From: Macrobrachium rosenbergii
Taxonomy: Eukaryota; Arthropoda; Malacostraca; Decapoda; Palaemonidae
Assembly: GCF_040412425.1 (NCBI RefSeq)
Contig: NC_089795.1
Span: 86,022,163 to 86,086,162 of the forward strand
Direction: 5' to 3'
Length of the DNA stretch: 64,000 bases
In this document: positions 48,127 to 59,900 of the stretch, piece after piece
Numbering within the stretch: position 1 is the first letter of the stretch
Layout: each line of letters starts with the position of its first letter
Made by a program: the position numbers and the translations under genes
Notes under the pieces: model-generated
Told to the model about the DNA's origin: nothing
Databases searched by the model: none
Seen by the model: only the letters and a program-made list of their open reading frames with translations

Positions 48127-49067
48127 ATGTGTCCTGGCCCAGGTGCAAGGAGCTTGAAAGGGTAGTACCTAGTTATGCATCATCAACAACATTTGGTGGG
48201 TGTACTGGCTTATGGGACTCAACTGCAGATAGCTGCTTGTAAGTTCACAAGACTTACCAGATTTTAAGGCATCTGAAATTGGTTCTACTGGTTGAAATTT
48301 TGGTATGGTCATGTTAACTGCAAGGGTCATAGCAAAGCATATGACAACTTAGATAAATGTACTGATGACATTCAGAGGTAGTAGTTATATTTGGTTAATA
48401 TACAATCATTTAAAGGATCTTCAATCTATAATACAGACAAAAATTGCTTATTTTACCACTCTACAGTACTCCCATGTCCACTAATATCTTGTCTGAAGGG
48501 TTGGAAAAGAAGCGATCTGATCAAAAGATTAGCATGCAACGTTTGTTTGCTGTGTTGTACAAAATCCTCAGGTACATAGTGGCGGTGACAATCTCCTAGC
48601 AGCCCATCTGTATGCGATGAAGGGTAACCTTCCTATAATTTCATCATTCTTAATGGGTTGGTTCACACTCAATCTCATTAAAAAATGGTTTTGTACCCAT
48701 TCCTGAGAGGAAGTGAACTTTCATAAAATGAAGAACCCTGGTTTTCCTTGACAGTGGGTGAAGACAATGTACTTGCATTCTGCTGAGCATGAACTGGCTG
48801 CAGAGAACAGTTGAACTAAGCATTTTTTTTTTTTGTCTTTAACCAAAGATAATGAGGTGGACCTTGACTTGGATACTTGTGTGGAATCGACTCTGATGAC
48901 CCTTCAGAACTACTCCCTCTAATCAGCAATCTACAAGTGGCCTATTTCTTTAACTACTGTCTTTGCTTTGCTCTTACCTTGGAGTATGGATACCATAGTT
49001 ATACACTGAGGAGAGGGTTACTGTTGAACTTCCGGGGTGTGAGGTTAAAGACTTACAGAATATAATA
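48127..49067 (+). pseudogene. Tigger/jerky-like transposase pseudogene, copy 2, cut by the assembly gap
   Basis: It aligns along most of its length with copy 1 at 45380-46330 (for example TGTCCTGGCCCAGGTGCAAG, and the segments coding FKASE, WLEKKRSDQK and TLMTLQNYS). It carries its own indels, including an inserted ~130 bp around 48720-48850, and ends at the run of N. Both copies are dead. It lies just upstream (in serpin orientation) of serpin exon 5. Confidence 0.6.
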
Positions 49068-49567
49068 NNNNNNNNNNNNNNNNNNNNNNNNNNNNNNNNN
49101 NNNNNNNNNNNNNNNNNNNNNNNNNNNNNNNNNNNNNNNNNNNNNNNNNNNNNNNNNNNNNNNNNNNNNNNNNNNNNNNNNNNNNNNNNNNNNNNNNNNN
49201 NNNNNNNNNNNNNNNNNNNNNNNNNNNNNNNNNNNNNNNNNNNNNNNNNNNNNNNNNNNNNNNNNNNNNNNNNNNNNNNNNNNNNNNNNNNNNNNNNNNN
49301 NNNNNNNNNNNNNNNNNNNNNNNNNNNNNNNNNNNNNNNNNNNNNNNNNNNNNNNNNNNNNNNNNNNNNNNNNNNNNNNNNNNNNNNNNNNNNNNNNNNN
49401 NNNNNNNNNNNNNNNNNNNNNNNNNNNNNNNNNNNNNNNNNNNNNNNNNNNNNNNNNNNNNNNNNNNNNNNNNNNNNNNNNNNNNNNNNNNNNNNNNNNN
49501 NNNNNNNNNNNNNNNNNNNNNNNNNNNNNNNNNNNNNNNNNNNNNNNNNNNNNNNNNNNNNNNNNNN
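49068..49567. other. Assembly gap (500 N)
   Basis: Exactly 500 N, a size commonly used for scaffold joins of unknown length. True distance and adjacency of the two sides are unknown. The missing constant exons of the serpin gene could lie here. Confidence 0.99.
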
Positions 49568-49740
49568 TTTACAGCCTCTAAAGAAAACAGCGCATTTAGA
49601 CTCCTTAAAATAGAAACAAATATTGGCGTCTATTTATAAGTGGTTCAATTGAACATTACAAATAAATGATTATGTTCAAAACTGAGCTAATTAAAATTCA
49701 TTTCTCTAAATGATTATTAAAAAAAAAACTTTTGGCTATC

Positions 49741-49955
49741 TCGCAAGGGGATAGTGTCATCAGTGCACCCCATGTGGTGCACTGTACGCATTACCAAAGA
49801 GTGTTTGCAGCATCCCCTCGGTCCCTTGCTGCAAACACTCCAGAGCCTTTTACTTTACCTCCATTTCCTCTTCCCCTCTTCAGTCTTGCTGTCCAACCTT
49901 TCTAAACGTGACTTCTTGGTGCAACTGTCACTCGCTAGTTCCTGTTACACTTTTT
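49741..49955 (-). repeat. SINE-like repeat, family D, minus-strand copy
   Basis: The reverse complement matches the repeat at 24060-24362. Landmarks are CAAGGGGATAGTGTCATCAG (the tail), GCAGCATCCCCTCGGTCCCT, and a C/T-rich CTTCAGTCTTGCTGTCCAAC section, ending near TTCCTGTTACAC. Moderately diverged. Confidence 0.65.
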
Positions 49956-49956
49956 G

Positions 49957-50136
49957 TTGCTCTTGTCAGCTTTGGGCCACTTGTAGTTGCTCTATGACTT
50001 GCTAGTTGCTGTTGCAGTTGGCTCTTGTCAGTTGCTGTGCTACTTGTACTTGCTCTTGTCGGTTGCCGTGCCGCTTATAGTTGCTCCTGTCAGTTGCTGT
50101 GCCACTTGTAGTTGCTCTTATCAGTTACTGTGTCAC
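49957..50136 (+). repeat. ~32-bp minisatellite, about five degenerate copies
   Basis: A unit of the form TTGCTCTTGTCAGTTGCTGT followed by GCCACTTGTAG repeats from 49957 to 50136, with one shortened or rearranged copy near 50005. The Cys/Leu ORFs over it are artefacts. Confidence 0.85.
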
Positions 50137-50139
50137 GTT

Positions 50140-50205
50140 TTCATCGCGGTGACGTCACCTCCACCAAACACCCGTTGTGACGAAACCGCGCGTGCGCACT
50201 GAACG
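50140..50205 (+). promoter_or_regulatory. Promoter-like segment with CRE and NRF1-like sites
   Basis: A short CpG-containing stretch in an AT-rich neighbourhood holds TGACGTCA (50150-50157), a perfect palindromic CRE for CREB/ATF factors. It also holds GCGCGTGCGCA (50188-50198), close to the NRF1 consensus. There is no TATA box at a suitable distance. Such elements mark housekeeping-type promoters. It lies upstream of the plus-strand gene and could also serve a minus-strand transcript. Inferred from motifs only. Confidence 0.45.
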
Positions 50206-50335
50206 CCTTCAGAGTCCAGAGACCTAGTTTGTAAACAAACCATCACTCACATGTTGAATATTTCCTGAGACTTCGCCAAATAGCCTCAAAAACAGATGGG
50301 CGTTCTTTATCAAGATGCCGAAAGGCCTTCCGATG
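50206..50335 (+). other. Candidate first (5'UTR) exon of the plus-strand gene
   Basis: Sequence downstream of the promoter-like segment runs to a strong donor, CGATG|GTGAGT (donor at 50336). If joined to the acceptor at 53628 it would place a short upstream ATG before the coding ATG, so it would act as leader sequence. No transcript evidence is available. Start position is a guess. Confidence 0.3.
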
Positions 50336-50934
50336 GTGAGTGTTTGTCGGAAGGTTTTTGGATAATGTCTTTTTTTATTCAGAGAACAGTTAAATAGACC
50401 AGGAAAGACGAGACATGTAGTGATCCAAAAGGCTGTCTGTCGACCTTGGGCCGTTTCCCGATGAGAACCCCGATGTTTTATGCATTTAAAGTCATTCGCA
50501 TTGAAAAACACACCTTGTGTGTTTTACTCTGGGAGTTTTCCGGGGGTTTTGAATGGCGCAAGACCAAGTCCAAGTGGGAAACTAGACAAAATGCACCATT
50601 ATCCTGGTCCAAACCCACCAACCACTTGGTGTGATGGCACCATTTTGTAAATAGCCTGAATGCACCACTGCATAAAAATGCACTTGTTGTCTGGTTGGTT
50701 CTAGTATCATCAGATTTTTGTCATGCTTACTGGAAACTGGTTTAATGTCAAAGTTTGTCGCTTGTTAAAAGCGGTTATTAGGTAATTTAAAGAATAGAGA
50801 GTCTTATTTCTTTACTAAAGATTTTATATCGTTCATCCTTTTTATCGTATTTGATATCAATATTTTATTTTATGTACCCCCAGCTTAGTCTATAGGCTAT
50901 GAATTTTTCTGGCCGAAGCCTTAAAGTGTCTTGG

Positions 50935-51540
50935 TGGTTTTGTAATATTCTGTTTTTATTCCGAAACAGTTAGGCTTGTAGTTTAAATTAAGAGGTAGCT
51001 ACCTAGCAAGGTAGTAAAGTTTTAAACTCCCTCGAAGTACAGTGTGTTTTTGGTTTTGTAATTTTCTGTTTTTATTCAGACCTTAAAATGATTTACCCAG
51101 AAAATAATCTTGCAAGGTGAATATACTGTATATAGTTACCGATATAGTTACCCAAAGAACGTGTTAAGTGATTTGAGTTGGTGCATTTGGACCATAAGGA
51201 ATAATGCATTTTAATTGGTTAGTTTTAATCTTCTCATAGCCTAATGTATTAGTTGGTCTTTCAATATTCTGACTGTATTCAGTCTTTGTAAATGCTTCAC
51301 TATATCAGAGAAAATAATCCTGCAAAGTTAATACAGTATAGATATCTAGGCTATATAGTTCCCTAAAGAGCAGATTTTATGTGAATTAGGTCAGTGCATT
51401 GGGACCACAAGGAAAGTTGCGCTAAAATTAGAAAGTGGTGCATTGGGATCAGATAACGCAGTGCATTCCGACCATGGTACATGGTGCATTCAGACTAGTG
51501 TTGGTGCATTGAGGTAATGGTGCATTTAGTCCATAAACCT
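50935..51540 (+). repeat. Degenerate tandem repeat with GTGCATTGGGACCA-type motif
   Basis: Segments at about 51098-51205 and 51310-51415 align with a period near 212 bp (AGAAAATAATC.TGCAA, TATAGTT.CC, GTGCATT.GGACCA.AAGGAA). TTCTGTTTTTATTC occurs near 50948 and 51066. Variants of GTGCATTNGGACCA recur near 51178, 51392, 51436, 51458, 51482 and 51505-51535. An old, decaying repeat array inside the putative first intron. Confidence 0.6.
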
Positions 51541-53628
51541 CCAAGTGTCGTGCATCTGTCATGAAGGCAGGCCTGGTTCCTGCCTATGGCTATATTTCTG
51601 TTTTGTGGTTGTCTTCTATTTATGTTTGTTTTTGTTTATCAGTTTTTAATGATATATACTGCCTTTTGTTTATATTTTGTTTATGCACATGGCATTGCTA
51701 TCTTTTATCATATTATTGTTTGTGTTTGTCTTCAGTATGATATTTCTCTTTTGTTTTTGTTCCTGTTTCTTCAGTTTCACCCCCTCCCCCTCTCATCCAA
51801 CATGACCAGTTGCAGAAGAGTTGCGTCAGCCATTCCCACTGGTTGCTGCCGCCGTGTAAGTGGATCAGAGACATATTTCAACAGGGAAACATCCTAACCT
51901 AATCTTAATAAAGCCTAGGGTGCTATGCCCTGATCTGACAATGGGCTTTACCCCCTGGATCCCTCCCATGTGACACTATGTAGGCTATACTGTAACAGAA
52001 TGATGTAACGGTATAACCCACGGAAGAATCTCAAACTGACATAACCTAGGCTGTCAGGTCCTCACTTGGCTGAGGCTTTGCACTCCTCCCCCCACTGCAT
52101 AACCTTACCTAGATACTGTAAGTTATATACATAGTCAAATGTTGGGTTGCAGCCTAACCTTACCTTGAATTATGAAAGTGAATACATGCACAGAAATTTA
52201 TCTTGGCCTATTCTTCCTCGCCAAGCCCATACCGCCAGGGGGCAGCCTGACATCTCCCTTCGCATTGTACACAGCATATTCCTTATTTTCAAGTTGGGAG
52301 ATACACAGGAAAAAAGACTCATATTCTCCCTTATCCAATACAAGTATTGACTTTCAGTCAAGGGTTGGTTTGTGTAGGAGAGACATTTATCAGAGGCAGG
52401 GATTATCTTATTCCCAGATGGGTAGAGAGTCATTTTACTTCTATAGTATAAAATGTATAACTGGATCTCCATCAACACTTCTTACACACAGTGCAGCCAT
52501 TATTAAACTGAAATAGATGTTATGAAAACTAGGAAATACCAAAACAATTTAGAAAATATGCAGTAACAACAATGTGAATTGTAGTGAAGCCCCAGTGGGG
52601 CTTTGGTGACTCAAGACATTTTAGTCTGAGTCAGAATCTCAGAATTCCATTGGTATGTAACGGAGTGCATAGCGTTGTTTCAAACTCATGAAGGGATGGA
52701 GTGGTATGCTTAAGCAATTGCACTTTTAACCTCAAATCCTAGAATTTCCAAACATGTGCTCAGAATGAAACAAAACTTGGCCCAGTTACAAAAAATTTTG
52801 TCAGGATATTTTTTTTTATGCATTTGGCTAACATTGATTTCTGTTAGTGTGATTACTATTGTGAAATACAGGTACAGTACACATATGCCTGTAATTTTTT
52901 GAGCATTTGGTTACAGTATACAAGTACTGTACACTACTTTATGCAGTTGTATTGCACTCCATAGTTAGAGCTATACTTTACTTGCAAAAGAAAAAATCTT
53001 AGAGTATGAAGTATTTTCTGCTTTGCCAGATTTGGATGCTTCCAGTAAGTTGAGGTCCATTTAGTTTAGGTGATACTATATATTTCTCATACAAACTCAT
53101 TATTCTTTGGAAAAATTGCCCCCCTCCAAGTTGCGTCTGGCTGTAGATTAACCATAGAATAACAAGTTCTTGTGACTAGTGGTGCTTTGGGGGACCTAAA
53201 TACACATTCAGACAGAAGGAAAGGCGAATTCGTCTTTTTCTGGATACATCTAGAGATTAATGTCACTGCACATAGGCCATTGTAAGGTAGTAGGTTGTAT
53301 GTAAGAAATTGATTTATTTTTAGGAAGGATTATATGGTTATATTTTACTTGAAAAGTATCTTTTAGATTGTTCCATTACTAGAAACCTTTCAGTGGTGCA
53401 GTAATGTTATAAGCACTGAAGGTTGTAATTTTAGAGAAGGTTGTGGTGCTTTTTGAATTATTGTTTTATTGTCCTATTTTCATGAAAATCCATTCTATTA
53501 GAAAGCTGACATAGCATGTTAATTGGATTTTTATTTTTGCTTCCCAGTGAATGCCAGCTTACTAACAGTAATGCGTAAACATCTCTTAACGAACAATTCT
53601 TGTACTTACTTAGTTTCATTATTTACAG
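51541..53628. other. Putative intron 1; no gene seen
   Basis: AT-rich sequence without supported exons. ORFs here carry no recognised domain. Confidence 0.4.
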
Positions 53629-53633
53629 GTAAG

Positions 53634-53664
53634 ATGGAGGGAAGTGACTCCTTGTATGTGCGAG
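53634..53664 (+). CDS. Coding exon 1 (start codon) of the plus-strand gene
   Basis: The acceptor TTATTTACAG (ending at 53628) is followed by GTAAG and then ATGG with A at -3, a favourable start context. The exon codes MEGSDSLYVR and ends in phase 1 at CGAG|GTAGGT. The next exon completes the split Gly codon. The short length is unusual, and the choice rests on phase agreement with the next exon and the absence of stops. An earlier ATG in frame was not found in this exon. Confidence 0.55.
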
Positions 53665-53775
53665 GTAGGTGCAATATACATAACTTCTTTCAGACTAAAA
53701 TTAATATTTAGGGAAAATTTTTAGACTTGCAGGTAGCAAATGTTTAGCATATGATTTGATTTGATTTATTTTCTA

Positions 53776-53965
53776 AGCTCAAAACTTCTAGAACTCCCTT
53801 TTTCTTATGGGAATATAAACCATATGTAGGAGTATTTGTCTTATGTTTGACATCAGATTTCATTGGTTTTTAATTTTTGTGAGCTTAAAACTAATAGAAC
53901 TCACTTTTTCTTGTGGGAATACAAACTATAGCCTCATATGTAGGAGTATTCCTCAGCGCAAGCAA
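53776..53965 (+). repeat. ~103-bp tandem duplication
   Basis: AGCTCAAAACTTCTAGAACT, then CTTTTTCTTATGGGAATA and ATATGTAGGAGTATT occurs at 53776. It recurs at about 53880 as AGCTTAAAACTAATAGAACT with TTTTTCTTGTGGGAATA and ATATGTAGGAGTATT. Intronic. Confidence 0.75.
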
Positions 53966-54989
53966 GAATCGGTCAGTGAAACTAGGTAACGAGGTAGTTA
54001 ACTGTTGATAGGTGGGTGATTTTGGGGGTGGTGACGCCTAGTCACCCACCACCACCAAGCACTTTATCCTTGTCGAGTGAGTATGTCTTCATGCACTTCT
54101 ACCAACGTTCAAGTTGAAACACTTTTCACTGCGTTCTGCATGTATGGTGGTTATTTTATGTTGAATCATGGATGCACCCAAGAAGATGAGCAAAGAAGTA
54201 GTGGAAGACATGAGTAATTGTGTAGTCACTTCATGCCCTCTGCATCTGTAGATCCTCACTGATAGTATTCTGTAGGGGTTGGAACTGTTTTTTAGGTGGA
54301 TCCCTTAGAAGAGTGTTGAGTTGGTCCCCTTTGCAGTCAGGAGGTGGGATGATTGATATAGATAATGTAACATTATCTGCATAACTGCCAGGTTATGAGA
54401 CCAAACTTTCATTAATCAGATGAAATCATCTGCTTTTAGGCCAAACTTCATACCCATACAAGTGTTCTTAATAGGGTTATCTTGAGAGTTTGAATAAAAC
54501 TTGAACTATAGAGAAGGGTACCTCTTGTATAGTACATTCAGTGGCCAAGTATGAACACCTGATCTTACCTGTATGTAAGAATTAGTCTGAGGCTAAGTGA
54601 CTGTTTGCTTTTTAAGTAGGGATGCTGTGAACTTTGTAATGTGTTACAGGGGATGTTTCATTAGCAGGTCAATCGTCTAAGACCCCCTTCAGCGTTGGCA
54701 TCATTGAGGTCATCCTCTTCTGGCGCCACTGCCCCAAGTCTTTCTCTAAATCATTAAAGACAGGGAAGCTAATGAGTTACTTTTTTATTATTCCTTATAA
54801 TCAGAGCTTATACATAACCTTTTGGAGGACCTTCCGGAGGATTTAGCCCCTCTTTGGGGCTCTGAGGACCATAGTCTGTCTCCTTGATGTAAGAGATCTT
54901 CCCCAGAAGGCTTGTCACTATTCTCCACAAGTGTTGCAGTTCACCTTGTATCTCTGTCTGCTTGAAAACTTGCGGTACAGCTGGCTTTG

Positions 54990-55565
54990 TGAATTTTGGT
55001 ACAGTGAGGAAAAAAGAATTCTCTTTCTGCTGTCTGGAGAAATGTTAACAAATTTTCAAGCAAATCTTCCTCCAGTTCCAAAAATCAGTAGTCTGGACAA
55101 GTGACTTAGAAGTGAGTAATGTACTGGTTAAGCAGTTTAAAAGTATATAAAAAAATAGACTATAGTATACCAATGCTTAATGAAGAAGAGCAAAAGCCAA
55201 TTCATTAAATAGAGAGGAATCCTACAACCTGCCTGTAACAGATAGAATTGGATTGTGCCCTGTCAATATGCAGTGGTAAAGCCTCTGGTTATGATGAAGT
55301 TCCATATGCAGAGATACAGTGTATCTTATTTTAAATAAGATATGGGATGCCCTGGTACCAAACACCTTGTGAGCTTGCTTGAATTTTTGCATTTTTAAAA
55401 GCCGGGAAGGACAAGTTTATAGTTGCAAGTTACTGCCCAGTTACATTGGCAGCTCATCCTTATAAGATCATTGAAAAGATGGTCAACGTGAGACCAGTGG
55501 TATTGGAAGAGAGAGGAATTTTATTATCAGCAATTCAGAGAATATGCTCTCCAATGGACATTCCA
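54990..55565 (+). pseudogene. LINE ORF2 fragment (linker and start of RT), decayed, intronic
   Basis: Plus-strand frames read SAVWRNVNKFSSKSSSSS (linker), then GKASGYDEVPYAEI (the first RT block, usually ..GPDGIPY..), then AFLKAGKDKFIVASYCPVTL and IIEKMVNVRPVVLEERGIL, the blocks that precede the Q.GFR motif of Jockey/I-type reverse transcriptases. Several stops and frameshifts are present. It sits in the intron between coding exons 1 and 2 of the plus-strand gene. Confidence 0.75.
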
Positions 55566-55945
55566 AAATGAGTAATCCGTGTGTAACTCCAAGTATGTCC
55601 CCTTTGGCAAGGATATTGAGAGCTGTCATCCAGAGAAAGCTCGAAAATCATTGTATTTCAGTGCCTCCATTTTATTTGTGAGGCCCAGAAATTGCATTTC
55701 CACTCGTTTTAATGGGAAAATCCATCTTCCTGCTGGATCCACTTCTAAGTTGGGATTCAGAGAAATTAGTAGGTCAACAAATATGCAAGCAGTACTGTTC
55801 ACAACAGTATACGTCAAATTAACTTGAGTTCCCCACTTGGACGTGAAACAACCCAGAAGGTCAGGAGAGATGGTTATCTCCCCTGCTGACCAACAGTAAG
55901 AAACATAAAAGCATAAGCTATGAAGAGGGAGCTAAACAAATTATA

Positions 55946-56296
55946 CAGTGAACCCCCGTATTCGCGGGGGATGCGTCCCACACCCCCCCATGAATAGGTC
56001 AAATCCGCGAATGCTTAAAACCCCTCTAAAAACACTTAGAACTGCCCATTTTGAGCTTAAACCAAGAAAAACCCTATAAAAATGCTTATACCTGAGTATT
56101 TTTAATAGTTTTATCACAAAAAGTGCATTTATTCATGAAAATTATGTGAAAATACAGTAATTATTGAATATTTCTCAGTGAAAAATACCCCGAATGGGCA
56201 AATTTTCTGCGATTGATGGCTAGATATGTTCCACAGAGAAACCCGTGAATGTGTGAGTCCGCGAACCATGAGAGCGCGAATACGGGGGATTTACTG
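55946..56296. mobile_element. pogo/Tigger-type MITE, second copy (opposite orientation)
   Basis: It starts CAGTGAACCCCCGTATTCGC and ends GCGAATACGGGGGATTTACTG, flanked by TA at 55944-55945 and 56297-56298. The interior aligns with the reverse complement of the element at 26822-27171 (for example CAAAAAGTGCATTTA with TAAATGCACTTTTTG, and AACCCCTC.AAAAACACTTA). It is 351 bp with no ORF. Confidence 0.9.
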
Positions 56297-56734
56297 TATA
56301 CTAATAGTATTAATGTAATAAATTTGCTGCTTTTGTACTTTCAGATCGAGTTGTTGTAATAAAATTTTCTCACTGTTTTTTGCAACTGTTGTTAGTAAAG
56401 ACGAGACTAGGTATATTTTGTGGGCAGTGTAGTAGTTACCATGGTTTTTCACTTTTATTAGATAGGTATCACTAAAGTACCATGACAGAATTATATTTTT
56501 TCCAACTTTTATTGCATCTCTTAGTACATGGAAGATTTTGTCATGTTGGACACCAAATATTTTTGACTGTTAATGGGTGAAGTGTTTCCTTGTCATTCAA
56601 GTTATCCATCACTTTTTACTTTTTTTTTTTTTAAAGTCACTCTACGTGAGTCAGATCCATTGTGTAAACTGATTGAAGAAAGACTGATTTGGTTATGCAA
56701 AGACGTCTGTTACCCATTTGTCTCTATCTTTCAG

Positions 56735-56915
56735 GTCAACAGATAATGAGTGTCAGTACATTTGTCAAAGAAATAGAGAGTCTTCGAATCCACAGGGAAG
56801 CAGAGGGTCGTCTAATCAGGCACACAGACGATAAGATATTTGCGAGCCATATGCTGCCAGTGGTCCTTGTGGAGATAGATACCCCATCAATAATTAGGCG
56901 GAAAATTGCAGCTTT
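56735..56915 (+). CDS. Coding exon 2 of the plus-strand gene
   Basis: Acceptor TATCTTTCAG; donor GCTTT|GTAAGT. The 181-nt exon stays open throughout and codes (G)QQIMSVSTFVKEIESLRI and further residues including FASHMLPVVLVEIDTPSI. This is the most ordered-looking part of the protein: mixed hydrophobic and charged residues, possibly two helices and two strands. It starts in phase 1 and ends in phase 2, matching both neighbours. I do not recognise the domain. Confidence 0.75.
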
Positions 56916-59900
56916 GTAAGTAAATTGGCAGTTTTTTATTTCTTTTGTCATATAGAAGTTTTTGTTCTTGTTGTGCTCAGTCACCTTTCATCTTGTTTTG
57001 GTCATAAACAGAGCCAGTATCTTTGGACCTCATCTGATTTAAAATCCAAATCTTCATCGAGTAACATTGGCATTTTGTTTATGCTGAAAGTCCCCCAGAT
57101 TGCTAATGGGATTTGTTCCAAAGTCAGGCTTTTGAGTTGACTTTGTATGCAAGTCAGAACAAGTATACTGTATGCTCCCAGTGTAGTCTAGGTTTTAGGA
57201 ATGTTAGCATAACTTCTGCCCTCGCCTTGCCCTTATTTGGGTCCATTGTTTGCTTAATAATGTTTTATTATGCGATTAATTCACTTTTTCCTGGTTCACA
57301 GTAATGGTTACCTTTGGTTCTCCATTTTTACTCAGCCTGTTATGTGATTTGTGTTTATTATTGTGTATTTTGGGCATTTCATTCTCTTTGCCAATTGTTT
57401 CATTGTATTTGCGTGTTGTCCTTGGAGAAGGACCCCCATTGTAGTGCCCTTTTTGTGTAAGGGCCAGTTGTGTTCTCCTGCAGTTGCTTGCACAGTTTGC
57501 AAGGATTTACCTAAAGTAGAATGGTACTGTTTTGTGCAAAAAATCACATCTACAGGTAATATTTATACTCCTCTGCAACCACGAGGGTCAGGTCACAGGT
57601 ATCTTCAGACAAGACTTCTTCCTCCTGCTCCTCCATGCCAGAAAAAGTAAATGTAGGATAATGTGGAAGTGACTTTTCAGTTGCCATAACATCTCAGTTA
57701 AAACAGGAGGAGCCTGCAGTTTATTTTCACAAATACTTATGATTTTCTCTTCAGGTTATGCAATGAAGAATTTATAGTAACTTGTTAGCAACCATTGTTC
57801 TTAAAGTACCCTGAACATGTGGTTGAGAAAATGTTCTACTAATCCAGCCAAATTTTCTGTTATATCCCTCATAGTGATCCAGTAAAGACAGTCATAAAAT
57901 CAAAATCGCTAACGTGGACATTATTCAAAAGGTTATGGTAAAAGGCTTTCCACCTCACTGTGCACTTCTCGTTCTTTCTAGAGGACCTAAGGAGATAGGT
58001 CAATCCACAATAGTGCTGTTCTAGCAGGTGATGTAGGATGGTGGGGAGTAAACTAATGAAAACTAATGGGGTTCATTTTAAGAAAATATTGTAGCTTGTT
58101 TAAGAAAGGCATTTTTTTTATATTAACATTACCATGCCCTCTTCCTCACATTCTGTAAGGAAGACCTGGCCGTCTTATGCAGTAGTCATTACTAGGGGGC
58201 CTCCTGTATCTCACTCTTCTGTAGCTTCTTCCTTTACAGTGATAAACAGCAAAAGGCTCAGGGCTGTTAGTTGATAAATACCAACATTTATTTCAAATTC
58301 CTGTAATGATTCAGTCACCTTCTTTACTCTGTATCGTTTTTTGTGTTAGGGTAACATCTCTATTGTTGAAGAGTTTCTTGTGTCTGTTTTCTGCTTCCAT
58401 TTTATTAATTTTTATTGTCTTTGTATCATCACCCTGATGCCCATCGCAACAGATCAGTTTGTGGGAGTCTGTTGTGTTAAGTATGCTTCACCTAGTATGA
58501 TGGTGCGGTTGTTTTCTTCAATACCTGTTACTGTCGCAGCCTGCCTAAGCGCAACAGATGCTATAAAATGTTTTCCAGTGAATAAAGAATGAAGTAGCAA
58601 CATTAAATCTTAAGGTAAATTACTCGACTTCAAGGGGTAATTACAATCAGTGAACAATTAACAATTTACTGACAAATAATAACAAAAGCTCACAAAAAAG
58701 TTATAAAACTGGCACATGTGTTAATGCAATAAATTAATAGAAATTATAAATATTTGACAGTGCTGTAGAGAGGTAAAAAAAAATGCCTTGTCTCGCCACA
58801 CGTGGAGCACAGATGAGTAACGAGGTATGGGCTGAGATGATCCTGTGTCACAAACACAATAAAAGCATCCCTCTGAAAGAGAGAGGGGTTGAATTAAACA
58901 TAGAACTGGCATGTACTACGGCCCTAACAGTATACAATTGAAATATCCTAGGTTACTGAAATATGCCTGATGCTTAAAGATCACCCTGTGTATTCAGGGC
59001 AGACATTACTCTTATGCATTCAGGGTGGACAAGGGCAGGCACAGCCAATCAAAACTCACTTAGATCACACTTTTCCTGATCTGGAATTGAACTATACATG
59101 CAACATGATGGATGGCTTTGGCATAGAGGAGTTTGTAGGGGGGTCCAAGGTGGGACTTGGGATGTCGTAGGAGCGAGAGGACACGTGAATATCACGCTGA
59201 GGAATTGAAAGAAAGTTTCTGGATAAAATGAAGGAATAAAGAATTAGGACAAAGGAAATAGATCGCCATTAACCCTGAGCATTGTCTAGACTTACCTTGG
59301 GAGGTCTTCGAGACGTTCAACACTTAATAAGCACCTCACTGAAGTAGTTACACATGCTAGAGGTGGCGTACTCTTGTGTAGTCGGGCATGAGCAGAGACT
59401 TGGGTCCTCCTAGGTGGCCTGATGGCATAGGCTCACAAGATGGCGGATGCAGCAGGTCATGTGACACTCTGTCAATAGGCCTAAAAGTACCAGAGAACTT
59501 ACGGCAGAAATAGATAGGACTGGGATTGATTAATGGATGAGAAAGTCTGCTGATTCAGGCGCCATAACACTCCTTTATACGGCGGCCATCGTAAAGTGAC
59601 GTTGGGAACGAGGTTAAGCCTAACATCCTCTAAGATATGATGAGTACTTCTCATCTAAATGAAATTGGGCTTGTGCAGCAACTTCAGTACTCTTGTCAAA
59701 TGTAATCCTTGACAGGCAAAATTCCAGAATTGTTTCTCCATGCTGATTTCTTTCTCCTAAGCAATATCTTCTGATAACCAACTGTCAGTTCCACATACAG
59801 GTGATGAAAATATATGTTTACATGGTATTTTCATTTGCATTTTGTTGCAGATGAATAATCCAGGTAGAATCAGTAAAAGATTCAAAATTAAGTAAACTGC

